Notes under the pieces: model-generated
Seen by the model: only the letters and a program-made list of their open reading frames with translations
What the model was told of the DNA's origin: nothing
Databases searched by the model: none
Position numbers and translations under genes: made by a program
Part shown: positions 55,857 through 64,000 of the stretch, in pieces
How positions within the stretch are numbered: the stretch's first letter is position 1
Layout of the letters: each line of letters starts with the position of its first letter
Origin: Mycocentrospora acerina
Taxonomy: Eukaryota > Ascomycota > Dothideomycetes > Pleosporales
Direction of reading: 5' to 3'
NCBI GenBank assembly: GCA_022701365.1
Contig: JAKUHH010000040.1
Location: 868,001-932,000 of the forward strand
DNA length: 64,000 bases

Positions 55857-58800
55857 ATGGTAAAGTCTCCCGGAGCCTGGAGTCTACTTGCGCTGACACG
55901 GCCATGTGTAGGCGGTTACTAAGCGCGCCGGGCGCAAGAAGGACGCAGTTGGAGCAAAAGCGGGCCAGGAGAAGCAGTTTGCAACAAAGGCCGTCTTTGA
56001 GACGACCAAGAAGAAGGAGGTCGGAGTCTCTGATCTCACCTTGATCAGCAAGGTGTCCAATGAGGCCATCAACGAGAACCTGAAGAAGCGCTTCGAGAAT
56101 GGCGAGATTTACGTGCGTCGACCAGCCCACGCCCACCCCGCGCCATACCGATGGGCCAGGATAGTTGAGGACAGCAACTGACGCAGGCGCAGACATATAT
56201 TGGACATGTGCTGGTGTCCGTCAACCCGTTTCGCGACTGTAAGTGGAAGCACGTGTGTTGCTACAAGGGGGGTTATGCTGACGTGGAACAGTGGGCATAT
56301 ACACAGAACAAGTGCTGGACAGCTACAAGGGCAAGAACCGGCTCGAGGTACGGCGCATGGCAGCCACTGAGCGCCCACGGCTGACAGGAATAGGTTCCTC
56401 CGCACGTCTTCGCCATTGCTGAGTCGTCGTACTACAACATGAACGCATACAAGGAAAACCAGTGTGTCATCATTTCCGGCGAATCTGGAGCTGGAAAGAC
56501 GGAGGCTGCAAAGAGGCTGATGCAGTACATTGCAAGCGTCTCAGGCCAGGGCAGTTCGCAGATTCAGGAGATCAAGGACATGGTGCTGGCCACGAATCCT
56601 CTACTTGAATCCTTCGGAAACGCGAAAACACTGAGGAACAACAACTCGTCGCGATTCGGCAAGTACCTCGAAATCCACTTCAACGGGCAAGGCGAGCCAG
56701 TCGGAGCAAACATCAATAACTATCTTCTCGAGAAATCGCGAGTTGTAGGCCAGATTATGAACGAGCGCAATTTCCATATTTTCTACCAGTTCGCAAAAGC
56801 AGCGTCGCCGCAATACAGGGGTACAACTCGATTGGTCTACAAAACGCGAATATGCGCTGACGAGAATAGAACTCTTTGGTCTGCAACAACCGCAATCCTA
56901 CCTCTACACGAGTAAATCGAAATGCTTCGACGTTGACGGAATCGACGATCACGCCGAATTCAACGACACATTGAACGCTATGAAGGTCATCGGTCTCCAA
57001 CAAGCAGAGCAAGATAATATTTTCCGTATGCTTGCGACGATTTTGTGGCTGGGGAATGTGTCCTTTAAAGAAGACGATTCAGGGAATGCTACTATCATAG
57101 ACCAATCAGTGGTTGACTTTGTAGCCTACCTCCTGGAAGTGGATGCTGCGTTTGTTAACAAAGCCCTTACAATTCGAGTCGTGGAGACAAGTCGCGGAGG
57201 ACGGAGAGGCTCTGTGTACGACGTGCCTTTGAATTGCGCTCAGGCAACGTCGGTACGGGATGCTCTCGCAAAGGGCATTTACTTCAACCTGTTCGACTGG
57301 ATTGTGGAGCGTGTGAATGTGTCACTCAAAGCTCGAGGCGAAACTGCCCATTCCATTGGTATCCTGGATATCTACGGGTTTGAAATTTTCGAAAAGAACA
57401 GTTTTGAACAGCTGTGTATCAACTATGTTAACGAGAAGCTGCAACAGATTTTCATTCAGTTGACTTTGAAGGCAGAGCAGGAAGAATACGAGCGGGAACA
57501 GATCAAGTGGACACCGATCAAATACTTTGACAACAAGGTTGTGTGCGAACTTATTGAGGAGAAGCGACCGCCGGGTGTTTTTGCTGCCTTGAACGATGCT
57601 TGTGCTACCGCACATGCCGACCCTACTGCTGCTGATGGTACTTTCGTCCAAAGACTGAACGCTTTATCATCGAACCCCAACTTCCAGCCTCGACAGGGTC
57701 AGTTTGTCATCAAACATTACGCTGGTGATGTGGCATACGCTGTTGAGGGTATGACGGATAAGAACAAGGACCAGCTCCTGAAAGATTTGCTCAACCTTCT
57801 CGGCGAGAGTCAAAACCCATTCGTTCATACACTATTTCCAAACGAAGTCAATCAGGACGACAGACGACGACCGCCAACAGCTGGAGACAAAATCAAGGCT
57901 TCTGCGAACGACCTCGTTGCGACTCTGATGCTGGCTCGACCGTCGTACATCCGAACTATCAAACCAAACGAGAACAAATCGCCAAAGGAATATAACCAAG
58001 CAAACGTACTGCATCAAGTCAAGTACCTTGGTCTGCAAGAAAACGTCCGTATTCGACGAGCTGGTTTTGCGTCCCGTCAGACCTTTGACAAGTTCGTGGA
58101 ACGATTCTTTTTGTTGTCTCCCAAGTGCTCGTACGCTGGCGAGTACACTTGGACTGGCGACTACGAGACTGGCGCCAAGCAAATCCTAAAGGACACCAAT
58201 ATCCCAGTTGAGGAGTTCCAAATGGGTGTGACCAAGGTTTTCATCAAGACACCCGAGACGCTCTTTGCCCTGGAAACCATGCGTGACAAATACTGGCACA
58301 ACATGGCTATCCGCATCCAGCGTGCATGGAGAAATTACCTGCGATACCGTATCGAATGTGCAGTCCGGATACAGCGCTTCTGGCGACGACTGAACGGCGG
58401 CAAGGAATTCATTGACCTTCGTGACCAAGGTCACAAGGTCCTCCAGGGCCGAAAAGAGAGACGCAGATACAGTTTGGTTGGATACCGAAGGTTCATGGGC
58501 GACTATCTTGGCATTGGGAATCAGGGCGGTCCAGGCGAGGTGATTGCCAGCGCCATCGGAATAGCGGGCAGCGAAGTGGTGCCTTTCTCATGCAGGGCTG
58601 AGACGCTCGTTTCGAAGCTCGGGCGCTCGAGTAAGCCTGAAGCGCGAATGCTGGTCCTCACCCAAAAGAATGTTTATTTGGTGAAGCAGGTGCTTGTCAA
58701 TAGGCAAGTCCAGATTCAAGCCGAGAGGACCATACCCGTAGGCGCAATCAAGTTCATCAGTGCTTCAACTCTGAAGGATGACTGGTTTTCCATTGGCGCA

Positions 58801-59959
58801 GGCTCACCAACAGAGCCTGACCCACTTGTTAACTGTGTCTTCAAGACGGAGTTCTTCACGCATCTGACAAACGTTCTGAGAGGTTCATTAACCCTCAAGA
58901 TCGGCGAAACGTAAGTCAACATCTTCGCTTGGATAGTTTCACTACTAACACATTTCAGAATCGAATACAATAAGAAGCCCGGCAAGCTAGCTCAAGTGAA
59001 GGTGGTCAAAGATCCTGCAGTACCAAGAGATGATACATACAAGAGCAGCACCATCCACACTGGTCCAGGAGAGCCGCCCAATTCGATTTCAAAGCCCACG
59101 CCCAAGGGAAGGCAAGTTGCAGCGAAGCCCATTACGAAGGGCAAGCTTCTACGGCCCGGTGGCCCAGGAGGTGGCCCCTCGAAACTTGCCAGTCGTCCTG
59201 CGCAGCCGAGACAAGTACCTACACCTGCTGCCGTGCAACCTCGTCCGGTGCCCACACCAGCCGCTGCACAACCACGCCCCGTTCCCACTCCTGCTGTAGC
59301 GCAAGCTCGTGCCATACCTGCTGCACCTCCAATGGGTATGGGTGCGCCCCAGCCAAAGCCTGTACCCCAACCCATGCCAGCATTGTCAAACGGCACAAGT
59401 CACGCACACAGTGCATCGTCAGCATCAGCGCGAGTACCCCCACCTCCTCCGCCCCCTCCTCCTGCAGCAGCAGCGCATGCGCCCAAGGAGCCTACATACA
59501 AGGCATTATACGACTTTGCTGGACAATCAGCCGGTGAGCTAAGCATCAGAAAGGATGAGATCATCTTGGTCACGCAGAAGGAAAACAATGGTTCGTATCC
59601 GCCCTCCCCCTCACCCCCACAGTCCATAATCTAACACAATACTTTTAGGATGGTGGCTTGCCTCCCGTCTTGACAAATCAGCCTCTGGTTGGGCGCCTTC
59701 TGCTTACCTTGAAGAGCACATTATGAGCAAAGCGCCTCCTCCCCCTCCGGGTCGCCCAAAGCCTCCTGCTCCCCCCGCCAAGCGGCCTGCAGGGAGAAAG
59801 CCAGTCAACGATTCGGCGAGAGACAGTGGGTACTCTGGAAGTGGGACAGATACAGGTGCAAGGGATAGCAGTGGAAGTATTGCGGGGGGACTGGCAGAGG
59901 CGCTGAGGCAGAGACAAGCGGCTATGCATGGCAAGACGAAGAGCCAGGAAGATTGGTAG
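55857..59959 (+). CDS. Class I myosin (MyoA/Myo3/5 type)
   Basis: Actin motor for endocytosis and hyphal tip growth at cortical patches. Model join(55857..55859,55912..56112,56193..56238,56292..56347,56394..56820,56870..58910,58959..59590,59649..59959), 1238 residues. The first exon codes only the start Met; exon 2 continues AVTKRAGRKK. The motor has GESGAGKT (131-138), NNNSSRFGK, DIYGFE and the TEDS serine near 359 (GRRGSVYDV), the PAK site. Two IQ motifs follow (about 721-765; AIRIQRAWRNYLRY, AVRIQRFWRR), then a TH1 lipid-binding domain, a Pro/Ala-rich TH2 (VPTPAAVQPRP repeats), an SH3 domain (about 1103-1158; ALYDFAGQSAGELS, GWWLASR) and an acidic tail ending QEDW, which binds Arp2/3. Confidence 0.95.
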
Positions 59960-60350
59960 GCTAAAGTGGTGGTGGAGGGGTTTTTGGAGCCATATAAACG
60001 TGTGGGGGGGAAATAGATTTCAAGCCTCTTTTTTTTGAGTAGTAGTTTGCGAGAGAGAGAGAGAGGGAGGGAGAGAGATTTTTTGGTGTGGAAATGAAAG
60101 ATTGTTGCTTGAAAAAGACTGTTTTGTTTTGTCTGTGTGTAGACACATCTAGCTCGCTTGCTTGCTTGCTTACTGCTTGTTTGTTTGTTTGCGGAATCAC
60201 GGGTTGCAAGTGAGAAAACACTTTGGAAGGAACGCGTAACTATGCATACCCGGTCTGCACTGCAAAGGTTTGTTCTTCTCAAACGACGTGCTTTGGAATT
60301 TTTTTTTAGTAGGCTCACCACTAGTTGGTAGGAAGATTCGGGCTTTCCTT

Positions 60351-60401
<51 letters not shown>

Positions 60402-62266
60402 ACCCCCCNNNNNNNNNNNNNNNNNNNNNNNNNNNNNNNNNNNNNNNNNNNNNNNNNNNNNNNNNNNNNNNNNNNNNNNNNNNNNNNNNNNNNNNNNNNN
60501 NNNNNNNNNNNNNNNNNNNNNNNNNNNNNNNNNNNNNNNNNNNNNNNNNNNNNNNNNNNNNNNNNNNNNNNNNNCCCCCCCCCCCCCCCCGCCGCCCCCA
60601 AATTATCGCCCGTGACATTGATAGCGACAACGCCCCGGATATTCCGTGTTTTTTTCTTTCTCCAGAAAGATGCTTGGATTCGCGATTGGAGAATAGATTG
60701 CCTCACTAAATTTCACGGGGGAGGGGGCACTTTTGGTAGCGTGACTCGTGGTAGAAATTGGAGAAGTTGAAATTTGTAGATGGGATGGCGGCGCTGCTAT
60801 TTCCTTACTTGAGATCCTGGGGGTATATTTGCTCGTGCTTTTGGCCGGGGGGGGGGGGTTTTTTTGAGTAATCTGGAAGTTAGGGATGGTGATTGTCGCA
60901 TAGAAGCGCTAGATTGTGGATAGATGTACGAGTGTTTTTGTTTCCTCCAAGGGCGTAGATTGGAAGAGTATATGACGATTAGATGGACGTGGTTGTCATC
61001 TATTTTTATGCTTCATCTCTTGCTAGATTGTGCCTCTGTTGCATGGAGTGTGTACCATGAATTTGCTCTGCGTGATATGACGTGCTGTTCGTGACGAGGC
61101 GCATGGGGAAGGCAATCGGTCAGTTCACATGCCATTCAACACAAACGGCATTGTCAACGAGTTCACGGGGCATGGAAACCCAACGTCCAGCCCGTCCCTT
61201 GCCACAGGGACCCTTTTCTCTCTTTCTCCGAAGATTCCCCACTATCGCCTCTCTTGGTTGCGCGTCCAAACGGCGCCCGCTTGGCGGCCCGAGAACAGTC
61301 GCTTAATCGTCCACGTTGGAAGCGACGATGCGGTTCGCGGGCCTGTCCTCCGTGAATCCGCGTTCCCGCTCTTCCGGACCGCCCAACGACGCCTGACACT
61401 TACCGACCGCGCCAGTTTCTCCACCACTCGAGCGCGCAATTAGCCTGTGCGTGAGAGTGAGATGCTGGCCAGACTGGGTTCGGAGTATCGTCGTCCGGTG
61501 GAAGACGGGCAGGGCGTGCGGGTAGATGGGTTGGGGGACGAATTGGAGGGCGGGAGGGATTGCGGTGGGAAAGTGCGTGCTGGGAGGGGAGTTTTGTGAA
61601 GGAGCTGTTGGAGTTGGAGGTGGTTAGTAGTAGGAGGGCAGCGACAGAGTGGCAGTCTCTCTCTCTCACATACGCGTGTATCGTCTGGCCTTTTTCTCAC
61701 TCATTCATCGTCAATCTAGCCCGCCGTTTGCAATCTTGGGAAGAGGCTCTTTCCATTGCCGCGCTATATGCACTATGCATCTCAGGCACCTGCATTCCGC
61801 ATATACTTCGGAATATAGCCGTCCCGCTCGTCCAATCGTGCGGTCCCAGGGGTGTGAGGGTATGTAGATCCGCGACGGCGTGTGCGAGCCGTGAATACCA
61901 GGATATACCTCAAGGCGCCGCAGGTTGAAGGCTGTGAATTCATCTAGGTCACGTTGGAGATGGACTGTGCGTTTGATGGCCATGTATGTAGGGTTCCGTC
62001 GTTGGGGTGGTACTAAAAGATGACCATGTACTGGGCTTTTGACCTGGCTTGACTTTGTCGAACACGCTCACTCTGTCTCTCGCTTTTGTATCCTTGGGCC
62101 TTCTTGGTCTTTCCTTCGAGACAAAGGGTGGCTGGTGTCTTTGCGTAGTCTCTGGATCTATATCAGGGTGGGACGAACGGCTTTTTTCCCCGCAAAGGTT
62201 TCTCCCATCTAGGCTTACGATTTGTCGGTTGAGTGAGTGAGTGGGTAAGAAGATTACAAATACGCC
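59960..62266. other. Intergenic, about 2.3 kb, with assembly gap
   Basis: Downstream of myosin and upstream of the GH3 gene, both plus strand. Holds a GA run (60051-60078), the poly-C/N gap, a G13-T7 run (60846-60866) and short frames without recognisable domains. TA-rich and GC-rich patches alternate; no RNA gene seen. Confidence 0.55.
60352..60590. repeat. Poly-C tract containing a 166-nt gap of N
   Basis: Cytosines run from 60352 almost unbroken (one A at 60402) to N at 60409-60574, and continue to 60590. Either a genuine long dC:dG tract or an assembly artefact; the N length may be arbitrary. Confidence 0.9.
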
Positions 62267-64000
62267 ATGGCCACAGTCGATATGGGACAAAAGCACTCTG
62301 TGGAACGAATCAGAAAACATATCGACATTAAACAGCCAACTATCAAGGTTAAGCCCGTGATTATCGACGCCCCATATCTAACACCTGCAACAACACCGGA
62401 CCAGAACTCCCCACTAGAAGACACGATGGCGGGGAAGAAGCTTTTCTCCATGGAGAGGCCGAGTGACCGGGCGAGGGACTTGGCGAAGAAGTTGACGCTG
62501 GAGGAGCAGGTATGTCTACTTTTTCTTATTTTTAATCCTGAGCCCCAGATAAAAGTGATGTTATGGGAAAAAGCCATACAAATAGTGTTGCCTAAAACAT
62601 CTGCAAAAAAGGCCTGTGTTTTGATCTCTCGTGGGGGTCACTGTATACATTCAGCTTGGACACAACGTTTACCTCTCTACACTGATCTACTCAAGTCGCA
62701 ACTGAAGGAGACTTAAGCTGATTCTTTGCAGATATCATTACTTGCGGGAGCAGATTTCTGGCGAACTATGCCCATCCCTTCCAAAGGCATACCGTCCATC
62801 AAGACAACGGATGGACCAAATGGTGCTCGAGGCGAGTTCTTCACCAACGGCACACCAGTGAGTTCTATTGCGCTACTCCCACCTATTTGATGGCTAACAT
62901 GCCAAGGCTGCACTGTTTCCCTGTGGTATCTCAATGGCGTCTACATGGAATGTGGATATGATGGAAGAGATCGGACGCCATCTTGGTGAAGAATGTAAGG
63001 CACGTGGCGCTCATGTGCTACTTGCACCCACCGTATGCATGCACCGCTCACCTCTCGGTGGACGTAACTTTGAGTCCTACTCGGAAGATCCTTTCCTTAC
63101 TGGAAAACTTGCAGCATACTATGTTCGTGGACTTCAGAGCAAAGGCATCGCTGCGACGATTAAGCACTTTGTCGGGAACGAGCAGGAGACTGAACGACAG
63201 GCGTATGACGCTGTTATTGCGGAGCGGCCGCTCAGGGAAATCTACCTCAAGCCATTCGAGATTGCTGTCCGAGAAGCATCCCCATGGGCACTGATGAGTG
63301 CTTACAACATGTTGAATGGTGTTCATGCCGATGAGAACGAGCACACAATCAAGGATATTCTTCGAGGAGAGTGGGGATGGGACGGCACAATCATCTCTGA
63401 CTGGACTGGTACATACGATACTGCTCCCTCGATCAAGGCTGGCGTCGACATTGAAATGCCAGGATCCTCGAAATGGCGGAAGCCCGAACAGGTCAAGGCT
63501 GCACTCGACAAAGGGGAACTAGTTTTCAAGGACATTGAGGAGGCGGCTGCAAGAGTACTCTATCTTGTCGACCGAACAAAAGGACTTCACAACCAATCTC
63601 CAGAGCAGCCGGAACAGTCAATCGATAATGTTGAAACGCGGAATTTGATTTTACAAGCCGGTATCGAAGGACTGACACTTTTGAAAAACGAGAACAACGT
63701 GCTGCCGATTAAAAATGCAAAGAAAATCGCACTGATCGGGCCCAATGTCAAGCGAGCAATTGTCAACGGCGGAGGAAGTGCAGGTCTAAATCCGTACTAT
63801 AGAGTCAGCCCCTGGGACGGCATCCGCAATCGATTTGACGGCGAGGTGACTTTTGCTCAAGGATGCGATAGCTCGAAATGGCTCCCACTCGCCACCCCAT
63901 ACTGCACAGCTCCCAGCGGTCAACGCGGAGTTCGTCTAGAATACTACCGAGGTGATAGGTTCAAGGGCGAGGCAGCAGTCGTACAGCACAAGGTCAGCAC
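62267..64000 (+). CDS. GH3 beta-glucosidase with PA14 domain, 3' partial
   Basis: Hydrolyses cellobiose and related beta-glucosides. Visible model join(62267..62509,62732..62857,62907..64000), about 487 residues. No signal peptide: the N-terminus (MATVDMGQKHSVERIRKHID) is hydrophilic, so an intracellular enzyme is likely. The first intron is long (222 nt). GH3 motifs in order: KLTLEEQISLLAGADFW, IPSIKTTDGPNGARG, APTVCMHRSPLGGRNFESYSEDP, AATIKHFVGNEQE and IISDWTGTYD with nucleophile Asp288. GLTLLKNENNVLPI marks the second domain. The frame ends at the window edge inside the start of a PA14 insert (GVRLEYYRGDRFKGEAAVV), the layout of many fungal PA14-containing GH3 enzymes. The acid/base residue lies beyond the window. 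Confidence 0.93.

Overview
The window reads as nuclear DNA of a filamentous ascomycete (Pezizomycotina; a Dothideomycete is my best guess from overall protein resemblance). The reasons are short GT..AG introns of mostly 47-125 nt with CTAAC/CTGAC-type branch sites, compact genes on both strands, no operons, and fungal hallmark genes: a HET-domain protein, a fungal-type NACHT NTPase, a DUF3659 protein, a DUF3712 membrane protein and a class I myosin of the MyoA type. I can support 22 protein-coding genes. Two run off the window: alanyl-tRNA synthetase at the left edge and a GH3 beta-glucosidase at the right edge. Most exon joins below were worked out by hand from splice signals, phase continuity and family conservation.

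Layout. 0-15.8 kb is conserved housekeeping: AlaRS (+), a Cdc1/Ted1-type GPI-remodelling phosphoesterase (-), soluble fumarate reductase with a C-terminal cytochrome b5 domain (-), a CTR copper transporter (-) divergent from 3-hydroxyanthranilate dioxygenase (+), ORC3 (-) and a GPATCH11-like G-patch protein (-). 17-30.5 kb has looser spacing: a DUF3712 membrane protein, an IQ-motif protein with a 13-nt microexon, and a 1760-residue LEA-like/DUF3659 repeat protein, with an AT-rich gene-free island near 20 kb. 31-39 kb is the accessory-looking part: a secreted S41-type protease (-), a minimal NACHT NTPase (+) and a HET-domain protein (-). The last two converge tail to tail with 83 bp between stop codons. 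39.9-44.7 kb holds a secreted LVIVD/choice-of-anchor-B-like protein and a DsbA-fold oxidoreductase. 45-64 kb returns to conserved genes: ANCHR-like B-box protein, thiamine pyrophosphate carrier, gamma-butyrobetaine dioxygenase, OPA3-like, polo kinase, myosin I, then a poly-C tract with an assembly gap, and the GH3 beta-glucosidase.

How genes may work together. Several neighbours are divergent pairs sharing one promoter region: CTR/3-HAO, S41 protease/NACHT, DsbA-like/ANCHR-like, TPC1/gamma-butyrobetaine dioxygenase (both mitochondrial by sequence) and OPA3/polo kinase. The best candidate for an under-described system is the NACHT + HET pair at 34.6-39.0 kb. NLR-like NTPases and HET domains are the two main components of fungal allorecognition and regulated cell death, and here the NTPase lacks both an N-terminal effector and C-terminal sensor repeats. 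That functional link is inference. No convincing tRNA, rRNA, CRISPR array or intact transposon was seen.
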